From contig BSQZ01000005.1 of the NCBI GenBank assembly GCA_033239005.1, positions 15,090,001 to 15,154,000 on the forward strand: DNA of 64,000 bases, read 5' to 3'. Source of the DNA: Lamellibrachia satsuma. Lineage: Eukaryota > Annelida > Polychaeta > Sabellida > Siboglinidae. Position numbers and translations under genes: made by a program. The notes beneath the pieces are model-generated. The model was given only the letters and a program-made list of their open reading frames with translations, ran no database searches and had not been told where the DNA came from. Shown here in pieces: positions 54,520 through 64,000 of the stretch. Every line of letters starts with the position of its first letter. Within the stretch, counting starts at the first letter, position 1.

Positions 54520-54990
54520 TCGTCAGTGGTGTAGTTAAAAAAATTAGTGTACTTTCATTGTCGCGAGTGATAATACAAAACATACATATGCTTGAAATTG
54601 CATTTCTCGTGCCTTTCTCAATGCCTACAATGCCAATGGCGCACTGTTAACTTTGACGTAACAACACGTCCTCGGACGGAGTTGAAAGTTTAAACTAACC
54701 GCCAGTGTGATTATAGTGTCTTGCAGATATTTTCTCAACCACGCATCGTTTGTCGGCCACCTGAGAAGTTTTAGGTTTACCGCAGGCGTTATTGGTTGCA
54801 TCCTGCATCGAAAAACATTGGTTTCATTTGATCCTCGCGTGCATAGCATTCGAATATTTGTCACGGCTTACTGTATTCAGCAGGCTTGGCGCGTTGGCGC
54901 GCTGAATACAACAAGTGCGCTAGCAGTTCGGGCAAGCAAGTGTGAAGTGATCGATCAGTCTAAATACTACCGCTATTAGATACAATGAAA
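54520..54990 (+). mobile_element. Interspersed repeat with FLYWCH-like coding relic, copy 2
   Basis: Inverse-oriented homologue of 38815-39170. The plus strand reads QWRTVNFDVTTRPRTELKV, stop, LQIFSQPRIVCRPPE. To its right is a subterminal block with GTATTCAGC...GCGCGCTGAATAC and GTGTGAAGTGATCGATCAG, which recurs at 59680-59775. Confidence 0.5.
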
Positions 54991-55080
54991 CGTGTTACGT
55001 GATAGATGAACCATGCATGAAAACTGTACCTATAAAATTCTTGAGGCGTTCGCCGTGATTGCTGTGCGTCTAAGAACTAG

Positions 55081-55627
<547 letters not shown>

Positions 55628-55629
55628 GC

Positions 55630-58550
55630 ATGAATGGTGATCGCCAAAGCCGTAAGGAAGCTAACACCAAGATAGAGCCGTTAGTACATCCGCGAAAACA
55701 GATCAAGGTTGCGTGTTGGAATTTGAGGACGATGAACGCAGATGGTAAAACTGAGCAAATTGTAGATGAAATGAAAAACTATGGCATAGGCATACTGGGA
55801 ATCAGCGAGAGTAGGTGGACTGGAACAGGAAAAGTCAGGCTTGAAGGAAGGGAGACAGTGTTGTATTCTGGGGTAGAGACCAGGCACGAGTTTGGTGTTG
55901 GGATAATAATATCTAAGAAGAACAGGAATACAATTCTCGAATGGCATCCAGTGAACGAACGAATTATAACTGCTAGATTCTATTCAAAACACATAAAGAT
56001 GACTGTAGTGCAATGTTACGCCCACAAACACAAATGCAAGCGATGTGGAGAAGGCGCACTTCAATGAAGTTTTGCACGGTATAACAACAGCAGTACCGAA
56101 ACATGACATGCTTGTGGTCCTAGGAGACATGAATGCAAAAATAGGAGCGGACAATAAAGGCTATGAAAACGTGATGGGAACAAACGGATGTGGAGAGATG
56201 AGAAAATGGAGTTCGCAGAGTTTTGTCAAACACAGAATCTTGTAATCGGTGGCAGAATATTTTCACACAAGGGCATCCACAAGTTAACGTGGACGTCACC
56301 AAATGGAGTTACCAAGAACCAAATTGATGACATCACAATTGATAGAAGATTCAGAAGATCATTGAAAAATGTAACAGTAAGGAGAGGAGCAGATGTAGGT
56401 AGTGATCACGAACTTGTTGTAGCTAATATCCAACTTAAGCTGTGTAGACAGTCGGTAGAGAAGAGCGGAAGAAAGAGGTATGATGTTGATAAGCTTCGAG
56501 TGTATGAAACTGCTCAAAAGTTCAGGAATGCACTGAGTAATATGTTGCAGGTGTTAGAACAAACTGAGAGAGTAGAGGATTGTTGGTCAGGGGTGAAGGA
56601 AGCTATTTGTGGTGTTAGCGAAGAAGTTCTTGGATTCAGAACGCACGCACAACCAGGATGGATGAGAGAATGAAGCCTGACAAAAGTAAGCGAGCGGAAA
56701 GCAATCAAAGACAAAATCAATGCTACCAAGTCTAGAAAGACTAAAGACAATACTAAAGAACAAGTATATAGCCAAAGACAAAGAAGTTAAAAAAAGTGTC
56801 CGTGTAGACAAAAGGATGTTTATGGACGACCTTGCAAAACAAGCAGAGCATGCTGCAAACAGAGGTGAACAAAGAACGTTGTTTACACTGACCAAGAAAA
56901 TAACTAATGAAAGCTGCAGAAAAAGTACACCGGTCAAGAACAAAGATGGAGAAGTAATACAGTCAGAAGCAGACCAGATAGAGAGATGGAGAAAACACTT
57001 ATCTGAGGTTCTGAACTCAGAGGTACCCAAAGACCCTGTTGATGTTCCGAACAATGAATTAGTCGACATAGACATTGACACTAATCCGCCTACTCTAGAA
57101 TAAATTAAAAAAAGAATAAAAGCGTTGGGAAAATGTAAATCACCAGGAGTTGATAACATACAGGCTCAAATGTTGAAAACACAGAGTAATATGGTAGCAC
57201 GAGGAAGTGTTCAAATTAATATGGAAGAAAGAAGAAATACCTGAAGAATGGCAGAAAGGAGTCATCATAAAACTACCTGAAAAGGTGACTTGGAGAACTG
57301 TAATAACTGGAGAGGTGTTAAGCTGCTGTCAGTTCCCAGCACGGTGCTGGGTATGGTGATTATAGTCAGGATAAGATATGCGCTCGATAACAAACTGAGG
57401 AAAAACAAGCAGGCTTCAGAAGGGGGAAAGGATGTATGCAGCAAATTTTCATAATAAGGAACATTATCGACCAGTGCCTCGAATGGAATAGCCCACTCTT
57501 CATCAACTATGTGGATTTTAGGAAAGCTTTTGATAGTATTCACACAGAGAATTTATGGAGAATTATGAAATACTATGGGATTCCATCCAAAATTATCAAT
57601 CTTGTGAAAATGTCTTACAAAAACTTCAGATGTGCAGTTGAGCATGAAGACAAATTGTCATAATGGTTTCCTGTGATGTCGGGAGTGACGCAAGGATGTG
57701 TGATGTCAGGATTTTTGTTTGGAAGGAATTCAATGGGGATTATATACGATGGAGGACCTAGATTTTGCAGACGACTTAGCTATGTTATCAACATCAAGAA
57801 GAAACTTGCAACAGAAGACAAACAAGCTAGAAGTGCATGCAAAGAGAACTGGACTACACATAAACACAGCCAAAACGAAAGTGATGAAGATCAAGACTGA
57901 TGATAACCAACCAATTGTTATAGGCATAGACGATGTAGAAATTTTTGATAGTTTCACTTATCTAGGCTCAGTTATGGATGCAGACAAAGGTTCAACAGCA
58001 GATATAAGTGCACACCTAAAGAAAGCGAGAGCAGCCTATTATAAACTGAGGAAAGTGTGGGCATCAAGCCAATACAGAAGGAAAACGAAACTCAGAATCT
58101 ACAAGAGCAATGTGATGTCGGTTTTACTATACGAAGCAGAATGCTGGAAGGTAAGCCAAAATGATGGACAAAAGATCAATACATTTCACAGTAGATGTTT
58201 GCGTCGAATTCTACGTATATTCTGGCCAAGAACAATTTCAAATGAAAAACTGTATGAAGAGGTAGAAATAAGCAGGATAACAGACATCATCAAGGCTAGA
58301 CGATGATGTTTTATTGGCCATATCCTTCGGTTTGAGAATACAAATGACTGCCGTATAGTGATGAATTGGACATCTGTGGGAAAGAGATCGATCGGAAGAC
58401 CAAGAGAGACATGGCGGCGAATGGTGGAAAAAGAACGAGATGCGTTTGGGTGGAAATCATGGGCAGAGGCGGCACAGAGGGCAGTTGACAGGGCGGAATG
58501 GCGGACTCTTGTACATGCCCTATGCCACACATAGCGCCCAAAGAATCCGC
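55630..58550 (+). mobile_element. Near full-length RTE-like LINE, inactivated
   Basis: Endonuclease: KVACWNLRTMNADGKTEQIV, LGISESRWTGTGK, MLVVLGDMNAKIGADN, NQIDDITIDRR and GSDHELVVANI. RT: KALGKCKSPGVDNIQAQMLK, FRRGKGCMQQIFIIRNIIDQ, INYVDFRKAFDSIH (motif A), SGVTQGCVMS (motif B), LDFADDLAML (motif C), HINTAKTKVMKI and FDSFTYLGSVMDADKG. C-terminus: GHILRFENTNDCR, GRPRETWRRMVEKE. Several frameshifts (near 56030, 56200, 56690, 57300, 57720) and stops. The domain order and the microsatellite at the 3' end fit an RTE/BovB-like element. Confidence 0.88.
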
Positions 58551-58560
58551 AAATCCGTAA

Positions 58561-58617
58561 ATGTATGCATGTGTGTATGTATGCATGTGTGTATGTATGC
58601 ATGTATGTACGTATGCA

Positions 58618-58692
<75 letters not shown>
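58561..58692. repeat. (TGTATGCA)n and (TA)n microsatellites
   Basis: Follow the LINE 3' end. Confidence 0.96.
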
Positions 58693-58694
<2 letters not shown>

Positions 58695-58999
58695 CCCAAC
58701 AACCACAGAAGGATTCATGCCTGAATGCGTTTGTTCCGTTGGAAGTTACATCTGCATTTTCAAAATGATTGAGCAATTTACTAAAGTGTCACCAGAATAA
58801 GATTTGTTAGTCAGCTAGTTAATTATATTAATGTCACAGTCTCTATTAATGTGGGAACGCATTGGGTGTGTATTATCATTGTTAGATTACATACATGCAG
58901 CTGAATGTCTCTGTGGAAATTCACCTGATTTTGTACTTGCCATTGGGCATCCATTGTTGAATTTGCTACTTTGTTAATGTTTAATAATTGATTGTTCAA

Positions 59000-59310
59000 T
59001 TTTAATACCCAGTGCATACCAACATTAGTTGTGTGTGTGTTTTAGACATGTCATACAGATGTTCTATGACTCGAACAAGGTTGACACCAATGTTGTATTT
59101 CCTCGTGGTTGCCCATAAGACTGCATGCCATACCTTGTCAAATGCCTTCTTGAAGTCAATAAAAACATGGTAGATATATTCTTGGTGTTGCAAGTATTTT
59201 TCGCAGAGGATTCTAAGGTTGAACATTTGCTCTGTAGTACTGTGTCCTGCTCGAAAGCCGGCCTGTTCTTCAGCAATGATGTTTTCAGCTTGGATTTACG
59301 CAAATTAGTA
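59000..59310 (-). mobile_element. LINE reverse transcriptase fragment
   Basis: Minus strand: IIAEEQAGFRAGHSTTEQMF, NLRILCEKYLQHQ, HVFIDFKKAFDKVWHAVLWA (RT motif A), KYNIGVNLVRVIEHLYD. Both ends truncated. Confidence 0.83.
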
Positions 59311-59394
59311 AATTGTGCAATAGGGCAAACATTGTTATTAATATGGCCTTTTAAAGCACTCACAAATGTTGTTTAAGATATATGGTAGAAATGG

Positions 59395-59560
59395 AATTAT
59401 GACATAATTTGACCTTTGACCTTGACCTTTAAAATCGGGCAGCCCACTTCTAAAAGTGTTGTATGGTCCTAAGGTAGCACTGTGCCAAATTTGGTGCTTT
59501 GACCCAGCGTGTTACGGTCATTCCCCTGAGCCACTCTACTAATAAGGGCGGTTTAATTAT
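59395..59560. repeat. Probable interspersed repeat with TGACCT direct repeats
   Basis: TTTGACCTTTGACCTTGACC at about 59408-59427 is followed by AGCACTGTGCCAAATTTGGT, a combination that looks repetitive. No second copy lies in this window, so the repeat call is an inference. Confidence 0.35.
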
Positions 59561-59679
59561 TGACCTAACCAATATATACACAATTTTCATGTTTATGCAT
59601 GATTCATCCACCAGTTAACAATTTTCAATGTATCTAATAAGGGTAGTAGTAGTAGTAGTAGTGGTGCTGGTAGTATAAA

Positions 59680-59775
59680 CTAATCGATCACTTCACACTT
59701 GTTTGCCCGAACTGCCAGCGCACCTACTGTATTTAGCGCGCCAGCGCGCTGAATCCAGTAGGTAGTCCAGTAGAG
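59680..59775 (-). repeat. Subterminal fragment of the FLYWCH-associated repeat
   Basis: The complement matches 54860-54965 (GTGCGCT.GCAGTTCGGGCAA, AAGTGTGAAGTGATCGAT). Confidence 0.75.
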
Positions 59776-61002
59776 AATCCTCCCATCTACCGACTGTTCA
59801 CTAAATCATCGCGTATCCACGACGACGCGTGCCCGATTCTGTTAAAATAACATTTACATAATTATGGTATCATCAAAGGCGATCCGACATAAATGACAAA
59901 TGATAAATAACAACTGTTTATTGTCTCCGACCTTTTTTGAGGAATAAGATACTACAAAACAAACTTTTAAAACATAAATGTATTCAATACAACATGCAAC
60001 ACATAGTAGGGTATAATATAAATACAATGTTTGCTAATTGCACAATTCATACAATGTAATTTAATGCTGCAAAACTACATGACTAATGTTGGAAACAACG
60101 ACATTATAACTTTAATAAATTTGGCAAATTTTGACAATTGATTCATATTTGTAAACATTACATAAAATTGATAAGTTTGGGCACATTAATCTTACTCGGT
60201 AATATCGGTGTACGTATCGTTTCCGAATACTTGCCTACTCAGGACACACCATTAATAATGAAATCCATCCTCAGGTTCATAATTATCACATATAGTAAGG
60301 TGTATGGTTTTTTTTTGGTGCATAACATGTCATAAAATGACCGCCAGCAATTAGCAAATGATGGACCCAACAACACAATTTGTACAAATATATTCTATGT
60401 GTATAATCTAAGTTCACATATTAACACTCTCACACTCACATTGTGACATCTTCGAACACGAGTTACGCGATTATTTGTAGCCCACGCAGAACAAGTAAAA
60501 GGTTTACCAGCGCATTGCCCTAGAGTGGCAGGTAACAAGCTGAATTACTACTACAGGAAGGTCCCGGGGTTATTATTCATGGTCACTTCTTTTAAACAAG
60601 ATATGAAAGGGACGCTTCCAACTAGCTGGTCATTTACAGAAAAGAACCAGTATCCACAGTCATCTTGTTGGTTTCCACTCATGACAAGAAAAACCGAGGA
60701 ATCAAAGAAAAATACACTTCACGTTGACGTGGACGACTTTCCATCTACAATAAACAATCGCCTTGTATAGAAAGGACTCGTCAATGCTAAGGCTCCTGCC
60801 GACCAATGATGATGATAATGATGATGGCGATGATGATGGTGGTGATAATGATGATGATTCTACGCTACGTAGCAATTAAAATATAATGTTTAGGTAGCCT
60901 CTGCTGCGTATGATAACATCATTGCGATGACGACATCCCTTTGTACAAACGTGCGATATGGGCTATTGTCTCCATGCATGTGACGCATTGATGACGCCAC
61001 AA
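59776..61002. other. Gene-free; GAT microsatellite
   Basis: A GATGAT-rich tract lies at about 60806-60860. The rest shows no element or coding domain that I recognise. Confidence 0.5.
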
Positions 61003-61047
61003 TCACTTTTCGCCCAGTAACCAATATGTCTTCATGGGCCCTTTTCC
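61003..61047 (-). CDS. Guanylate cyclase last exon
   Basis: 15 codons, [14 protein letters not shown] and TGA, after the acceptor GTTCTCCAG. MK|GKG in the previous exon joins in phase 0. Confidence 0.9.
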   Translation of the reverse strand, partial: GKGPMKTYWLLGEK

Positions 61048-63714
61048 CTGGAGAACAAAACATTTCTGGTCAAACATATATAGGAATAATGCATATTAGT
61101 AAAAGAAGGCGTATATCGATACGATTAAGCTACGTATTTTTTAACGTGCTTAATATTTCATGCAATTTAACCGACAAGAAGACATTATTAAACTATTAGT
61201 GAAGCCATGAGACAGTATAGTGCGTCATTTAATTAAAGTTTACGGGACAGTAAGCAAATGAAGATCTACTCTTTGTGTCGCACTATTTATTATTACAATG
61301 TGCAGCCATTGTATTAATTGGCGGCCAGCTGGGTAATGACAGCTCGACCAACGTGTACCCTTACTTTCACGTCGATTATGCCCCTTTCCTCCAAGTTGAA
61401 TGTGTTGAATTCAGTCAGGATACTCTGTGTGACTGAACTGACGTGAATTTTGAGCGCTGAAATAGCAACATTACGCTATTTTGACTTGTATAACTATGCA
61501 AACGTGTTAACGATTTATAACGAGCATGCTGGTTTTTTATTCTCATTCGGGCGTTTTCGTTCACATGCTCATTTGTTATCACCGGAAGCTCATTCGTTCA
61601 AATGTTTGTTTACTAACTGTTCAAGTTCAATCGTTCATCGTCTAACTGCATTTATTTACAGGTTCGGGTTAGACGTACTGTAGTACTTGGACACATTTCC
61701 GAAATTGTAACATCGTCCAATATTTTTAACCTTCGAAGCATCCAGTGATCAAACAGTTGGCAATTTGGAATAAGTCTATACATATTAGACAGCGTTGACC
61801 AGTGATTGACATACCATGGAGTAGGTGGCGTAATGCCTAGCATACAATGCAAGTTGAGATACGTACCCTCTCCAAACGTTTCCATTCTCGATGTAGTGTT
61901 CACAGTGTCCCCGAAGAGACAATATCTGGGCATCTTAAGTCCAACCACACCGGCCACACACGAGCCTGCGTCGAAAACACCAACGTACAAACTGTGTGTT
62001 CATTCACTGATACATAATTGTATATCAATTACTGTTCCTTCGTCAGACTTAACATCACCGTACAGTATCGTTGATAATGTGTATTCCAAATGAGTGCCTT
62101 AAATAAACATATATTACTTCAATGGTCATCAAACGTGTAATGTTATGGAAATCGAATCCAAAGAAACAAGTATATGTCATGACGTATCTAAGCACGCGAT
62201 AAATATATTGGTATAGATAATACACGTGAATGTCGAAACAGTGCGGACATCTGAGAAATGTGGATCTACCACAGCCATTTCGCCAAGAAAATTGTTAAAG
62301 CAATGCTAATGAGTGGCTTCCATTAAAAAACTAATAACAAAGCAGCACAATTATTTGTAAAATATACTATTTTGTGGTGTGGAAGACTAGAGGTGGTCGT
62401 GCGTCAACACAGGTATGTGTGATGTGGAAGACTGGAGGTGGTCGTGCGTCAACACAGGTATGTGTGATGCGTTTAATGCAGTAGTCTATCGTGCAGTCTA
62501 GCTGGCGTTTGTAAAAACGGATTCTAGTGCGTCAGCATCAGCAGCAGCAGCGGCAGCGGCAGCGGCAGCGCCAGCGCCAGCGGCAGCGGCAGCAGCAGAA
62601 GCAGCAACGGCAGCAGCTGAAGCAGCAGCGGCAGCAGCAGAAGCAGAAGAAGCAGCAGAAGCAGCAGCAAACAGTCTACCTGCTCATCTGAATTTGGTGC
62701 TATTACACTGTTTATATTACACATATAATTAAATATAAGTAATTTCTTTCGTACCACTGTGTATGCCGCAACGAAGGCGGAGCGTCGTATCAGGGCTGTG
62801 ACGAACTTTGAACCGACTGAGCGAGTCGAGTAATTTGAGCGCCATTCGAGCAATTTCCCGCGCATGCTGAGAACCGTTCCTGACCGGAAGTCCGGAGACG
62901 ACCATGTAGGCATCGCCGATCGTCTCCACCTGTAGATGGCGCCACCGACATTGGCATAAGCAAAGTACACGCAGCATGCATGTATCATAGAACAATCGCA
63001 GCCGTTTTTTTAAGTTACTAAGTAAATAGGTAAGAAACAAACAGTACTTTATTATCAATAGTAGTTGTAACAGAAGCAAGAGTACTTAGTAAATAGTTCT
63101 AATAATTGTAAATTATTGTGCAGATATTGGTATAAGTACGAAGAGCGAGTGCATATAATACATCTCCATTATATGCATCATCAGTCGAACGAGGAATGCA
63201 CGCCGAACCTTATAGACGTCGAAACCTTCGATGATGGAGTCGAAGCAGGTGTAGAGGTCGTTGAGCATGGCGACGATCTCTAGCGGCGTGCTCTGGGACG
63301 ACAGCTTTGTGAAACCGACGATGTCGCTGAAGAAGATGGTCACGCACTCGTACGTCTCGGGTTGCACAGACTTGCCACGCTTGAGTTGTTCCGCAATAGA
63401 ACTACAACGACCAGACCAAACATCAGAGACAGAACGTTTGTTTTAATTCGGTCGATTCCCCAGTGGTCCCGTCTAGCAACATATCTCACACTAACAACAT
63501 CCACCAGCATCCCCCTTTCCCAACGCACTCATCTAACCGAACCCCACCTCTAGCAGCCATCACATACCTCGGCAGGATCTGGAGCAAGAGTTGCTCCGTC
63601 TTCTTCTGTTCTTGAAGTAGAAGTTGCGTGCGCTCAGCAATGAGAGACTCGAGGTTGTTGGCGTACTGCTCCATGCGGTTGAGCAGATTGTCGAGGATAT
63701 TCGTGCGGCGGCCA
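61003..63714 (-). CDS. Receptor guanylate cyclase, 3' end (natriuretic-peptide-receptor type), partial
   Basis: Membrane guanylate cyclase converting GTP to cGMP. Six minus-strand exons, in order 63714-63568, 63401-63209, 62929-62755, 61965-61867, 61456-61365, 61047-61003, all with GT...AG junctions and matching phases. Signalling helix/dimerisation segment [20 protein letters not shown]...; catalytic domain with [72 protein letters not shown] and SRME; end TYWLLGEK. Both metal-binding aspartates, the guanine-selecting Glu and Cys, and the catalytic Asn/Arg are present, so the cyclase should be active. [13 protein letters not shown] and the C-terminus resemble vertebrate NPR1/NPR2 more than retinal cyclases. 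The extracellular, transmembrane and kinase-homology regions lie beyond 64000. Confidence 0.93.
61365..61456 (-). CDS. Guanylate cyclase exon (ALKIHVSS block)
   Basis: Encodes [20 protein letters not shown] and [10 protein letters not shown], between TATTTCAG and GTAAGG. Confidence 0.9.
61867..61965 (-). CDS. Guanylate cyclase exon ([12 protein letters not shown] block)
   Basis: Encodes [20 protein letters not shown], then [12 protein letters not shown], between CGACGCAG and GTACGT. Holds the guanine-specificity cysteine and the catalytic Asn and Arg. Confidence 0.95.
62381..62475. repeat. 47-bp tandem duplication
   Basis: Two near-identical copies containing GGTGGTCGTGCGTCAACACA in an intron of the cyclase gene. 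Confidence 0.92.
62528..62670. repeat. (CAG)/(CGGCAG) triplet-rich repeat
   Basis: Imperfect GCAGCAGCGGCAGCG tract with AGAAGC interruptions, in a cyclase intron. The leucine-rich reading on the minus strand is not part of an exon. Confidence 0.93.
62755..62929 (-). CDS. Guanylate cyclase exon ([11 protein letters not shown] block)
   Basis: Encodes [20 protein letters not shown] through [10 protein letters not shown], between ATCTACAG and GTACGA. Holds the guanine-selecting Glu and the second metal Asp. Confidence 0.95.
63209..63401 (-). CDS. Guanylate cyclase exon (SDIVGFT block)
   Basis: Encodes [40 protein letters not shown] and FDVYK, between GTTGTAG and GTTCGG. Holds the first metal Asp. 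Confidence 0.95.
63568..63714 (-). CDS. Guanylate cyclase exon (signalling helix)
   Basis: Encodes [40 protein letters not shown] and QLLLQILP, the coiled dimerisation segment before the catalytic domain. Donor GTATGT. The 5' acceptor is taken at ATGCCAG from phase and is less certain. Confidence 0.9.
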
Positions 63715-63855
63715 CTGGCATTGAGCAACGAACACACAACGTAATATCACAATACGAACGCCAGTCTCGTTGAAATGTGCACCCTCAATCTGTATTGAAA
63801 TCAATAAAACAGTTGTCTGCTGTGTACCTACGCGTGTTTCTTCTCTGTGATCCTA

Positions 63856-63892
<37 letters not shown>

Positions 63893-64000
63893 CACTGACT
63901 CACTCACACATTTACGCAGTACACGACGATGTAGATTTTGAAAAAAATATATATATATTGCAAGTCCATTGGTCGCCAGGGTCAATTTGCATAACCTTAT
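63715..64000. other. Cyclase intron with (ACGC)n
   Basis: ACGC microsatellite at about 63858-63890 and a short ATATAT run. No exon recognised. Confidence 0.6.

Noticed and set aside
60525..60770. 81-codon plus-strand frame as a gene
   Set aside because: No recognisable domain or splice support and ordinary length for chance in this composition.
62524..62988. Leucine-rich poly-CAG reading as part of the cyclase protein
   Set aside because: It lies in the intron between exons 62755-62929 and 61867-61965; the splice sites and phases work without it.

Overview
The window is animal nuclear DNA. It has genes split by GT/GC...AG introns, many non-LTR retrotransposons, one Penelope-like element, hAT and pogo-type DNA transposons, long pure TA and CA microsatellites, and a very large number of minisatellites. 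A metazoan GABA-B-type receptor and a membrane guanylate cyclase are both present. The repeat content suggests an invertebrate, perhaps a marine lophotrochozoan or invertebrate deuterostome, but nothing in the sequence fixes the species.

Region 1 (about 1-3700) holds decayed transposon pieces: a pogo/Tigger-like transposase on the minus strand and the 3' end of a LINE on the plus strand.

Region 2 (3763-35426, plus strand) is a complete class C GPCR gene of the GABA-B receptor family. I reconstructed 18 coding exons (759 codons) by translating between splice sites and checking phase. The ligand-binding domain resembles the GABBR1 type, while the seven-helix domain resembles GABBR2. The tail is only about 41 residues and has no coiled coil. 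The introns are full of insertions: a hAT element and a 5'-truncated LINE in intron 1, RTE-like and Rex1-like LINEs in intron 11, RT fragments in introns 12 and 14, MITEs in introns 6, 8 and 16, and minisatellites in introns 1-5 and 8. Two minisatellites arose from the splice donors of exons 1 and 2 and have multiplied them. Two introns appear to start with GC rather than GT.

Region 3 (35427-61002) has no host gene that I can recognise. Its parts in order are: a 1.8 kb minisatellite rich in AATAAA right behind the receptor stop codon; a LINE (39921-43383) whose endonuclease region has expanded into a 59-bp tandem array; a pogo-type MITE; a long foldback element; a Penelope-like element (49123-51048) with near-identical inverted pLTRs that each carry a hammerhead ribozyme; two non-autonomous hAT copies (one here, one in intron 16) with perfect 8-bp target duplications; FLYWCH-like repeats; and a near full-length RTE-like LINE placed between a 535-bp CA tract and a TA tract.

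Region 4 (61003-64000, minus strand) is the 3' end of a receptor guanylate cyclase of the natriuretic-peptide-receptor type. Six exons encode the signalling helix and the whole catalytic cyclase domain. The extracellular and kinase-homology parts lie beyond the right edge. The two host genes converge and are separated by about 25 kb of repeats. One makes a metabotropic receptor and the other makes cGMP; nothing in the sequence links them functionally.
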